From positions 62,001-126,000 of the forward strand of contig JAQWRV010000003.1 in the NCBI GenBank assembly GCA_029243545.1: DNA of 64,000 nt, given 5' to 3'. Position numbers and translations under genes: made by a program. Shown here piece after piece: positions 17,622 to 25,162 of this stretch. Every line of letters starts with the position of its first letter. Within the stretch, counting starts at the first letter, position 1. Source of the stretch: Rhodospirillaceae bacterium (GTDB lineage Bacteria; Pseudomonadota; Alphaproteobacteria; Rhodospirillales; Rhodospirillaceae). The notes under the pieces are model-generated. The model saw nothing but the letters and a program-made list of their open reading frames with translations, was not told the DNA's origin and ran no database searches.

Positions 17622-18530
17622 TTAGCGGTTGTGATCTTGTGACTGGCTAAACAGCAAGCGGAGCCCAGTCCACAAGGGATATGCGCGCTCGCGGTCGGTG
17701 AGTTCTATTTTCTCGCCGCGGTGCCGTTCCAACTTCCACACGGCATAATTCAGCCCTCCTTTGAAAGTGAAGGCGGCTTTAATGAGCCGTAAAACGTTGA
17801 GCAAGCGCCCCCATATACTGCGCAAGCGCCACACCCACTTGGCCATCGGCTTGGGAAAACGCGAACTAAAAGGGTCGGCGCCCATTTCCGCCAAGGCTGC
17901 CGTGCCGACAGCGTCAAACCGCTCTGGATTTGCGTCAATAAGTTCGTCTGCTTTGGTCGGTGGTTCTGGTCTTAGCTCTGCCTCATAGGTTGATCTTAAT
18001 GCTTTCACCCAAAGATCACGTGTTGAGAACGGGCCCGTCATGAGGGGAAGCGTTTTACTGATCAAACTGTTCACAGCGCGTGCCAGTGCTTCTTTTGTTG
18101 CGTCGCGGGCACGGTCATCCGACGCATAGACAATGGCTGCGGGTTGGGCAAATCGGGCCCAAATTGCCGACGCGAAGGTTGTGTTTGCTGTTCCACGCAC
18201 GAAAGCACCGAACGCCATTACGGCCACTTTTGCCCGGATGGTTCGGCCTTCGAAGTCGCACTCGTGGTAATATATATTGGGCGGAAGAACAGTGCCCATC
18301 GCGGCGCTAAGGGGATGCTTAAGTGATTGCTTAAGGCTGCCGACCAAAACGTACAGATCTAGCATCAAGTCTTCATCAGTTCCCATACGCAGGCAAGATC
18401 CATAAAACACGACGGCGCGCACACTAGATCCATAAACTGTACGCACATGATCAACCATTGCCGCAGCAGCAGGAAACGGTTGCTCCCGGCTTTCCGTTTC
18501 GATCAATTCATTCAAAGTGGAATTTACCAT
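17622..18530 (-). CDS. Nucleotidyltransferase-fold protein of the sphingolipid region
   Basis: A 302-residue protein whose first 100 residues carry a nucleotidyltransferase-like core: VVFYGSCLRMGTDEDLMLDLYVLVG (about 39-63), with the Gly-Ser turn and an Asp-x-x-x-Asp pair. The C-terminal half is helical and basic (KWVWRLRSIWGRLLNVLRLIKAA), suitable for membrane contact. It overlaps the upstream lipid kinase gene by 7 bp and ends 6 bp from the convergent SPT stop. In Caulobacter, genes beside SPT build the ceramide phosphoglycerate head group, so this may be a head-group transferase. The assignment is by context, not by a recognised family name. Confidence 0.6.
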   Translation of the reverse strand: MVNSTLNELIETESREQPFPAAAAMVDHVRTVYGSSVRAVVFYGSCLRMGTDEDLMLDLYVLVGSLKQSLKHPLSAAMGTVLPPNIYYHECDFEGRTIRAKVAVMAFGAFVRGTANTTFASAIWARFAQPAAIVYASDDRARDATKEALARAVNSLISKTLPLMTGPFSTRDLWVKALRSTYEAELRPEPPTKADELIDANPERFDAVGTAALAEMGADPFSSRFPKPMAKWVWRLRSIWGRLLNVLRLIKAAFTFKGGLNYAVWKLERHRGEKIELTDRERAYPLWTGLRLLFSQSQDHNR

Positions 18531-19627
18531 CGGATGAACCGCATGTTTTGATGGCTGCTCAATGTGAGCGGCTGGTCGGGCCGCATGGTGTATAGTTCGC
18601 CATCCAATGTGTATTGGCCTGACGATTTTAGCGTTACCGAATTGGTCCGCTGTACGGTCCGTGCTTGGCTCGGTGAGATTCGCCGGCGCACCAAACTCGG
18701 AATAGTTGATAGCACAGGCCCGGGTCCGGCGCGGAGGCTTATGTAATGCAAAGGGCCCTTGCCGTTCACCGGTGCCGGCTGAACGCCTAACAGCATGCGG
18801 TCCATAGTGGTTACAAGAACAACAAAGAATCGGCCTTCTTCACCAATATCTGATCCATCGAACCGGACTGACAATGCGTCGGTATTTTGTCCTGCAACAA
18901 GGGCGCGCCATAAAAGTATAAAAACAGCTGCGCTGTGAGAAATGACATTGGGGAGGCCCAAAGGGTAGACGGCACGGCGGCAATAGAGAATGCCTTCCAC
19001 CACGTCTGCGCCGCCAAAAAAAGCACCGTGGCGAGAGGGGGTGGCTTCGCCGTCGTCAAGAGTGATGATTGCCCGGGAGTGAATGTTGCCATCCAATGAG
19101 CCGTCTTTGTGTTTGTGGATGAGATGATCCAACGCGGTCTGCCGGTTGCCGTTTAGACTCCATGCTTGTGCCGTCATATTTGTCTTACCCGACGGTAATA
19201 ACGCCAAAGCAGGAAGGGTTTTGTAAGGGCTGTCATTGAGAAGCCCAGAGAAAACCAGCCCGGCAGTACCATCACCGCCATCTATGGCCAGTGTGCCTAT
19301 GCCAGCATCAGCGCATTTTGAAAGAATGCCTGGTATGTCATCGATTCGGTCAAAGGCGAACCGTCGCACCCAAGAATGGCCTGAGACGATGCTGTTGAGC
19401 CAATCCGCGTCTTCCCTGTTCCGGGTGCTGAGGTGATTGCTCAGTATGGCAATAGGCGCTGGGGTCAATGAGGGTCTGCCAAGTTGAAAGAGGGTCCTGA
19501 AACACGTGCCGATAAAGCACCCGAAACAATAATAGCTGCGACGGCCGCACCATACATAATGTTGCAAAATCTTTGATTTGACGACCTTGCTTCTGAGTAC
19601 CAATGTGAGATAGCTCAAAAACCGCAA
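18524..19627 (-). CDS. DAG-kinase-family lipid kinase, probable ceramide kinase
   Basis: A 367-residue protein with the diacylglycerol/sphingosine kinase catalytic loop GTLAIDGGDGTAGLVFSGL (about 116-134). The following motif is LLPSGKTNMTAQAWSL rather than the more common GTxND form. In Caulobacter a kinase of this family, CpgB, phosphorylates ceramide on the way to ceramide phosphoglycerate; its position beside SPT suggests the same here. The first 50 residues are Cys- and Tyr-rich and poorly kinase-like, so the true start may lie closer to PAPIAILSNHLST. Operon with the downstream nucleotidyltransferase-fold gene; divergent from the LptF-like gene (93 bp). Confidence 0.75.
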   Translation of the reverse strand: MRFLSYLTLVLRSKVVKSKILQHYVWCGRRSYYCFGCFIGTCFRTLFQLGRPSLTPAPIAILSNHLSTRNREDADWLNSIVSGHSWVRRFAFDRIDDIPGILSKCADAGIGTLAIDGGDGTAGLVFSGLLNDSPYKTLPALALLPSGKTNMTAQAWSLNGNRQTALDHLIHKHKDGSLDGNIHSRAIITLDDGEATPSRHGAFFGGADVVEGILYCRRAVYPLGLPNVISHSAAVFILLWRALVAGQNTDALSVRFDGSDIGEEGRFFVVLVTTMDRMLLGVQPAPVNGKGPLHYISLRAGPGPVLSTIPSLVRRRISPSQARTVQRTNSVTLKSSGQYTLDGELYTMRPDQPLTLSSHQNMRFIRW

Positions 19628-19720
19628 GGAATACCGGCCAATTTCAGGCTGGCGCGAAATTAAGGCATAGACTCAGGGATTCAACAGCACGGACGCCGCA
19701 AGCAGGTCACGCCGATACAG

Positions 19721-20962
19721 ATGTTTAAATCACTCGACATTTACCTCTTACGTCAGATTATGCCGACTTTGCTGGTGACGCTTATGGTCACTGCCATCAT
19801 TTTGGTGTTGGAGCGCATGCTGCGTTTGCTGGACTTTGCTGTGGGCAATGGCGTTTCGACGCTCGTTGTCTTCCAGATGCTGTTCAATCTAATTCCCCAC
19901 TACATAAGCCTGGCGTTGCCGGCGGCGTTGTTTTTGGGAGTTTTGCTGGCCTTTCGTAAATTGTCTTCCCAGTCCGAACTTGACGCTATTCATTCGACCG
20001 GGATTGGCCTTAGCCGCTTTATTCGCTCAGCTGTATTGCTCGGCCTGCTGCTGATGATGGTGAATCTCATACTACTTGGTTACGCCCAGCCCTTCAGCCG
20101 TTATGCGTATCGGGCTTTGTTGTTCAATGTCACCAGCGGTGTATTGGAATCCGGCATCGGCGAAGGCGTATTTATGGACCTTCCCAATGGCTATACCCTT
20201 CGCGTAGAGCAGTCGCGCGGTGCTGGCCGTAAGCTTTATGGTGTCTTCGCCCATCAGCAAAAAGAAGACGGCACGATTGTGACGTTAACTGCCAAACGCG
20301 GCGAGTTGGTGGCAGGTGGAGCTGATCGGGCAACTAGTCTTAGGCTTTATGAAGGCAATCGGTCTGAGTGGTCACCGGGTGTAACCTCGGCCAGTACGGT
20401 CCACTTTGACGCCTTTGACTGGCCTCTGAATCTGGAAGACCTCATACGGTTCCGTTTGCGTGGCGGCGATGAACGTGAACTGACGCTGAGCGAGCTCGTC
20501 CGCGGCTATGTGAAAAACATGGCCGACGAGCAAGGCGGGTCACCTACCGGGGCGGCGAGCCCGGAAGCCCCTCCTGAAGATCGCGTCACGCCTGCGGCCA
20601 TTGCTGCGGAGTTGCACGGCAGAATTGTGTTCTCCTTATCTATTCTCTTTTTACCCATGCTGGCCGCACCGCTTGGCATTATGACTCATCGGGCGAGCAA
20701 ATCCTTTGGCCTTGTATTTGGGCTCCTTGTTCTCGTCGTCTACCATAAGATTCTGGAATTCAGTGAAGCCTACGCCACGGTTGGGGGGGTGCCCGCCGGT
20801 CCGGCGCTTTGGCTTCCGCTTGCTTTCTTTATAATGGCGACGTCTTATTTGTTTTTGAAAACGGAGACCATCGCCGGAGCAACACCCATGCAGCGTTTGG
20901 AAGATCGGTGGGGTGGCATGACCAGTGCCGTAGCCAAATTAATATCCGGATTCCGCCGCTAA
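19721..20962 (+). CDS. LptF-like (YjgP/YjgQ) permease
   Basis: A 413-residue inner-membrane protein of the YjgP/YjgQ family. Helices lie at about 13-33, 60-80 and 103-123, followed by a periplasmic beta-rich domain (about 130-270) and three C-terminal helices. The start MFKSLDIYLLRQIMPTLLV is typical of LptF. LptF and LptG form the transmembrane core of the LPS exporter with LptB. This pair is divergent from the ceramide-kinase-like gene and upstream of a lipid hydroxylase, not beside lptD or other LPS genes, so a sphingolipid-dedicated exporter is possible. It could equally be the cell's only LptF. Confidence 0.85.
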   Translation: MFKSLDIYLLRQIMPTLLVTLMVTAIILVLERMLRLLDFAVGNGVSTLVVFQMLFNLIPHYISLALPAALFLGVLLAFRKLSSQSELDAIHSTGIGLSRFIRSAVLLGLLLMMVNLILLGYAQPFSRYAYRALLFNVTSGVLESGIGEGVFMDLPNGYTLRVEQSRGAGRKLYGVFAHQQKEDGTIVTLTAKRGELVAGGADRATSLRLYEGNRSEWSPGVTSASTVHFDAFDWPLNLEDLIRFRLRGGDERELTLSELVRGYVKNMADEQGGSPTGAASPEAPPEDRVTPAAIAAELHGRIVFSLSILFLPMLAAPLGIMTHRASKSFGLVFGLLVLVVYHKILEFSEAYATVGGVPAGPALWLPLAFFIMATSYLFLKTETIAGATPMQRLEDRWGGMTSAVAKLISGFRR

Positions 20963-20966
20963 TCTT

Positions 20967-22031
20967 ATGACCCTATCCTGGTACCTAACCAAAGCGTATC
21001 TGACACGCTTCTTTGCCTTGCTTGTTGGGCTTGTTGTATTTTTGCAAATGCTGGATTTACTCGCGAATGCCGACGCAGTGCTGGACGGAGGTGGCGCCCC
21101 TGTTGGTTCTCTTGCGCGCTATATCATATATCGGGTCCCGTCGATTGTCGAAACCGTCGCGCCGTTGGCGGGTCTGCTCGGTGCTCTAACGACTCTGGTC
21201 ATTTTGGCACGTAACAGTGAGATCATTGCCATGCGTGCGGCCGGCCGCTCGGTGCTGAGTCTGATTGGTGGCTTGGTTGTGGTGGGATTGATGTTGGCCG
21301 TCGTTCTTTTTTTCTTCTCTGATCGCATCGTGGTGCGTTTTAACGCACAGCTGGAAGATTGGAAAAGCGCTGGCTACAAACCAGGTGGAGAAATCATCGA
21401 CGGTAGTGAGGCTTGGGTCATAGAGGGAGAGACCATCGTCCGCGTTGGTCATGTGTTGCGCAACGGTGCTGTCCTCAATGACATCCGCGTCTTCCATCAA
21501 GCAGAATCCAACGCTGTCGCTGATATCGTCAATATTCGATTAGCGATCTGGGAAGACGCCGCCTGGAACTTATTTGAATTCGAGCGGGTCGGCGGGGATG
21601 GCGGCGCTGATGACCCGCCAGCCTGGGTTACGAAACTTAGACCTGACGATTTTAACAAACTGGCAAATCCGCCCAGCGAGTTGACCTTTGATGAGCTGGA
21701 GCACTACGTCCGGGAACTCGCCCTTGGCACGCGTCCCGAATACTACTACGACACCTGGCTGCAGCGGAAATTGGCCGGGCCAGTGGTGTTGGCGTTAATG
21801 CCTTTACTGGCCGCGATCGCTGCCTTTGCCCACCACCGCCAGGGCAGCGCGGTTATGGTGGTGGTCTACGGCATTACCCTAGGTTTCGTGTTCATCCTCA
21901 CAGACAATATGCTGTTGGCCATGGGGCAGTTCGGCGCTTTGCCGCCGATTGTTGCTGCTTGGCTGCCCTTAGCGCTGTTTGCCACCATCGGCCTCTGGAT
22001 TGTGCTAAAATTGGAAAACCAGGGCGCATAA
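20967..22031 (+). CDS. LptG-like (YjgP/YjgQ) permease
   Basis: A 354-residue partner of the preceding gene, 4 bp downstream. N-terminal helices include FFALLVGLVVFLQMLDLL, and the conserved NSEIIAMRAAGRSVLSLIG coupling segment (about 81-99) corresponds to the cytoplasmic helix that contacts LptB in LPS exporters. A periplasmic jellyroll-like middle and three C-terminal helices follow. No ATPase gene accompanies the pair, so it would have to borrow LptB or a similar ATPase. See the LptF-like entry for the sphingolipid hypothesis. Confidence 0.85.
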   Translation: MTLSWYLTKAYLTRFFALLVGLVVFLQMLDLLANADAVLDGGGAPVGSLARYIIYRVPSIVETVAPLAGLLGALTTLVILARNSEIIAMRAAGRSVLSLIGGLVVVGLMLAVVLFFFSDRIVVRFNAQLEDWKSAGYKPGGEIIDGSEAWVIEGETIVRVGHVLRNGAVLNDIRVFHQAESNAVADIVNIRLAIWEDAAWNLFEFERVGGDGGADDPPAWVTKLRPDDFNKLANPPSELTFDELEHYVRELALGTRPEYYYDTWLQRKLAGPVVLALMPLLAAIAAFAHHRQGSAVMVVVYGITLGFVFILTDNMLLAMGQFGALPPIVAAWLPLALFATIGLWIVLKLENQGA

Positions 22032-22138
22032 ATAAAATCCATTGATCACGTTGCAATCAGCTGGAATCGCGCTACATCAACGCTTCATCCGGCCCATCGT
22101 TCGTCATAGGCTGGGCGTATACACGAACGGGAACTGTT

Positions 22139-22951
22139 ATGGTCTTCAAAATCGGCTTTTGGTCTGACCGGGATTATCACCTTGATCGTATGAATCTGGG
22201 CGATCTGGCTGCGGCGTACCTACAGTATTACGCTATAGCGGCTTATCTGGCCTTAGCGGCAGTTTCCGCCGCGTTCACCGGCTGGGCTTTTCTCAATGGG
22301 ATGGCGACGTTTATCGGACTGGCGGCCTCTGTCGTGGCGACGATGCTGATGTATCCGCTGGTGTGGTACACGCTTCATCGTTGGATTTTGCATTCACGCT
22401 GGATGTGGAAACTCAAGATGACCGCACCTGTATGGAAACGTATTCATTACGATCATCACTCTGATCCCAATAGTCTCAAAGTGCTGTTTGGCGCGTTATA
22501 TACTACTCTGCCCATTGTAGCCTTGGCGACGGCTCCGGTTGGGTTTGCTCTGGCCGGTTGGCCTGGAGCTACGGCGGCCTTGTGCATGGGAGTGCTGCAG
22601 ACGTGTTTCTATGAATTCATTCATTGCATTCAGCATCTTGGATACGCGCCAAAATGGGGCTGGGTCAAACGGATGAAGAGACTCCATATGGCGCACCACT
22701 TCCACAACGAGAATGGAAACTACGGCATTACGAATTATCTATGGGACCGCCTGTTTGGAACTCTTTACGGTCAAGTCAAGGACCGGCCGCGATCTGCCAC
22801 GGTTTTCAACCTCGGCTATGACGAAGAAGTGGCGAAGCAGTATCCCTATGTGGCTGCGATGACTCCCAACTGGCCACATACGGCCAACCCGGTGCATCGC
22901 CAACGTGAGTATGCACAGCCTTCTGAGTCCGAAGCGCACTCGTCGCTGTAA
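22139..22951 (+). CDS. Membrane di-iron fatty-acid/sphingolipid hydroxylase (sterol desaturase family)
   Basis: A 270-residue protein with four to five hydrophobic helices and the His clusters of the fatty-acid hydroxylase family: LHRWILH (about 80-86), HYDHHSD (about 102-108), HCIQH (about 162-166) and HMAHHFHNENGNYG (about 183-196). These ligate a di-iron centre that inserts oxygen into lipid chains. Between the LptFG-like pair and the ceramide-synthase-like gene, the likely substrate is the acyl chain or long-chain base of the cell's sphingolipid. Position of hydroxylation cannot be read from sequence. Confidence 0.85.
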   Translation: MVFKIGFWSDRDYHLDRMNLGDLAAAYLQYYAIAAYLALAAVSAAFTGWAFLNGMATFIGLAASVVATMLMYPLVWYTLHRWILHSRWMWKLKMTAPVWKRIHYDHHSDPNSLKVLFGALYTTLPIVALATAPVGFALAGWPGATAALCMGVLQTCFYEFIHCIQHLGYAPKWGWVKRMKRLHMAHHFHNENGNYGITNYLWDRLFGTLYGQVKDRPRSATVFNLGYDEEVAKQYPYVAAMTPNWPHTANPVHRQREYAQPSESEAHSSL

Positions 22952-22972
22952 TCCAATAGCGCCCTAGTTCAT

Positions 22973-24127
22973 ATGTCAGTTTCGGAAATTACTGTTCTGC
23001 CAGTAGAGGGCCGCGCCGGCATGCGCTTGTTCCTGGACGTGCCTGCCCTATGTCAGGGGGGCGACCCGGTTTGGGTTCCGCCATTTGAGATGATGGTCCG
23101 CGGCCAGCTTAGCCCAAAAAAGAATTCTTGGTTCTCCCATGGCGAAGCAGAACTTTTTGTTGCGATGAGAGACGGCGCGCCGGTGGGGCGCATCTCAGCG
23201 CAAATAGACCACACCCATTTGGAATTGCGCAAAGATACAACGGGTTTCTTTGGTTTTTTCGAATGCATTGATGAGCAGCCGGTCGCAAATGCTTTGTTTC
23301 AGGCTGCACAAGAGTGGCTGACACGGCAGGGTATGACCCGGGTACGCGGGCCATTTAGCCTCAATATAAATGACGAATCGGGTCTGCTCGTTGAAGGCTT
23401 TGAAAGTCCGCCACGCATGATGATGGGGCATGCGCCCAAGTACTATCAGACTCTTGTCGAGAATGCCGGTTTTGAAGGAGTACGCGACTTGCTGGCGTAT
23501 CTTACGCCCATGGATACCGCGGTGCCCCTTAAGCATATCAAACTGTTGCAGCGTTCCATTGACCACAATCCGGAACTAGAGTTCCGCCATCTTGACCCTA
23601 ATAACTATGACCGGGACATTCGCATCCTGGTTGATTTGTTCAACGGTGCTTGGGCCGAAAACTGGGGATATATTCCGTTGACGGAAGAAGACGCCCGTCA
23701 CATGGCGAAGGAATTTAAGCACATAATAATACCGGAATTGGTTTGGTTCGCCTTCTATGAAGGTGAACCTGCTGCGATGGCAGTCGCATTGCCGGACTTC
23801 AATGAAATGATAGCCGATCTTGGTGGCCGTCCCTCCCTCGGAGGCTGGTTCAAACTCGGCTGTCGTCTCCTCACACGACGCTCGTGGTCATCCCGGACCC
23901 GTGTCCCATTAATGGGCGTGGCACCCCGTTTCAAGAATAAGTCCTTGGGGTCTGTTTTGGGGTTGATGGTTATAGGGTCCATCCGTCGTGAGTCTTTGAA
24001 ACTCAACCTGCCGATCTGTGAAATGAGCTGGGTCTTGGATGACAACGGGCCCACACGCCATTCCATCGAAACCCTTGGCGGGCGCATCTACAAAACCTAC
24101 CGGGTCTACGAAAAGGCTATCTCGTAA
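22973..24127 (+). CDS. GNAT-like acyltransferase, probable bacterial ceramide synthase (bCerS)
   Basis: A 384-residue GNAT-fold protein of the family once mislabelled dATP pyrophosphohydrolase. Conserved stretches are DPVWVPPFEMMVR (about 33-45), VGRISAQIDHTH, GFFGFFECI, VRGPFSLNINDESGLLVEGF (about 124-143), MMMGHAPKYYQ, and late MGVAPRFKNKSLGS. In Caulobacter a protein of this family N-acylates the sphingoid base to form ceramide. It starts 22 bp after the hydroxylase gene and completes the ceramide pathway encoded by the neighbouring SPT, ACP, CerR-like and acyl-ACP ligase genes. Confidence 0.8.
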   Translation: MSVSEITVLPVEGRAGMRLFLDVPALCQGGDPVWVPPFEMMVRGQLSPKKNSWFSHGEAELFVAMRDGAPVGRISAQIDHTHLELRKDTTGFFGFFECIDEQPVANALFQAAQEWLTRQGMTRVRGPFSLNINDESGLLVEGFESPPRMMMGHAPKYYQTLVENAGFEGVRDLLAYLTPMDTAVPLKHIKLLQRSIDHNPELEFRHLDPNNYDRDIRILVDLFNGAWAENWGYIPLTEEDARHMAKEFKHIIIPELVWFAFYEGEPAAMAVALPDFNEMIADLGGRPSLGGWFKLGCRLLTRRSWSSRTRVPLMGVAPRFKNKSLGSVLGLMVIGSIRRESLKLNLPICEMSWVLDDNGPTRHSIETLGGRIYKTYRVYEKAIS

Positions 24128-24155
24128 CCAGGTTTGTCTCACGCTACAGTATCTC

Positions 24156-24959
24156 ATGGATAAAACCCCTGGCGTGTACCGCACCTATATCGACGGCCTG
24201 TTTGGTCAGATGCACCTGCGCATGACCAAGCCAGAGACTGTGACGGCCCGGCCTCTGCTGTGTATCCATATTAGCCCGCTCTCGGGCATTGTTTTTGAAA
24301 AGTTCCTCAGTGAAATCGGTACGGACCGTATCGCTGTGGCGTCTGATACACCCGGTTATGGTATGTCCGATGGGCCGGATTGCGCGCCCAATATTGAAAC
24401 CTATGCCGCTGCCATCGGTCGGGTGCTGGACGCGCTGAACTTCGAGACCGCCGACCTCATAGGTTACGGCACGGGTTCAAAAATCGCTTTTCAAATAGCG
24501 TTGGATAACCCGGATCGCATTAAACACGTCACCCTGATCTCCGCACCCGATTACACCGAAGACGAGGTGGCGCATATGCGGTCCACCCTCGGCCGGGTTA
24601 TTGAGCCGGTCGAAGATGGCTCTCACCTTTTGGCTAACTGGAAACAAGTTACGGGCTTTCCCAATAACGAACTGCGCATGCGTGTTTTTCCTGAGCACAT
24701 CCGGTCCGGTGCTCGCAAACCTTGGGGGCCGCGTGCAGCGTTTGCGTTCCGCTACCGGGATCGTCTCGACGAACTCAAACCACCGCTTATGGTTCTCAAT
24801 ATCAATAATGAGATCACTAAACCCACGCGTCGCCTCAGCGAAGTCTTGAAAAATGGACGCTATGTCGAGCGCCTGGATTGGCGTCACGGATTTTTAGAAG
24901 ACTCACCCGGAGAAGTTGCCGCATTGGTGCGTGAGTTTGTTGACCGAGATCTGTCTTAG
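24156..24959 (+). CDS. Alpha/beta-hydrolase-fold protein lacking the usual nucleophile Ser
   Basis: A 267-residue alpha/beta-hydrolase with the oxyanion strand LLCIHISPLSGIVFEK, SDTPGYGMSDGP and a catalytic-His region at WRHGFLED near the C-terminus. The nucleophile elbow reads IGYGTGSKIAFQIAL, so Gly occupies the place of Ser in G-x-Ser-x-G. It resembles the hydrolase at 12098 in the following T-G. I start at MDKTPG because longer readings overlap the ceramide synthase gene in another frame. It follows that gene by 28 bp and may belong to its operon. Function unknown. Confidence 0.75.
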   Translation: MDKTPGVYRTYIDGLFGQMHLRMTKPETVTARPLLCIHISPLSGIVFEKFLSEIGTDRIAVASDTPGYGMSDGPDCAPNIETYAAAIGRVLDALNFETADLIGYGTGSKIAFQIALDNPDRIKHVTLISAPDYTEDEVAHMRSTLGRVIEPVEDGSHLLANWKQVTGFPNNELRMRVFPEHIRSGARKPWGPRAAFAFRYRDRLDELKPPLMVLNINNEITKPTRRLSEVLKNGRYVERLDWRHGFLEDSPGEVAALVREFVDRDLS

Positions 24960-25162
24960 TGGTTTTCAACCAGAAAGAACTTCCAATTGCGCCAGCGCTT
25001 GCCATCTTTGAACTCATAAAGATTGAGCGTGCGGACGTTTTGGATGGGGTGAGCGCGGAATTGGCGGTGGCAGGTGCAAAGTTCCCGCGCGTTAAGCCAA
25101 ATACATAGGTTTGTATTAGCCCGCTTTCTCTCCAATGCTGACCCACCACGGGTAAGGCCCAA
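24956..25162 (-). pseudogene. C-terminal remnant of an NTF2/SnoaL-like protein
   Basis: About 45 codons on the minus strand downstream of the methyltransferase read CHRQFRAHPIQNVRTLNLY, then EFKDGKRWRNWKFFLVENH and stop. This looks like the last strand pair of an NTF2/SnoaL-like fold. No N-terminal domain precedes it; the open frame merges into the methyltransferase 3' end in another frame. It is best read as a truncated relic. The family match is by eye only. Confidence 0.35.
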
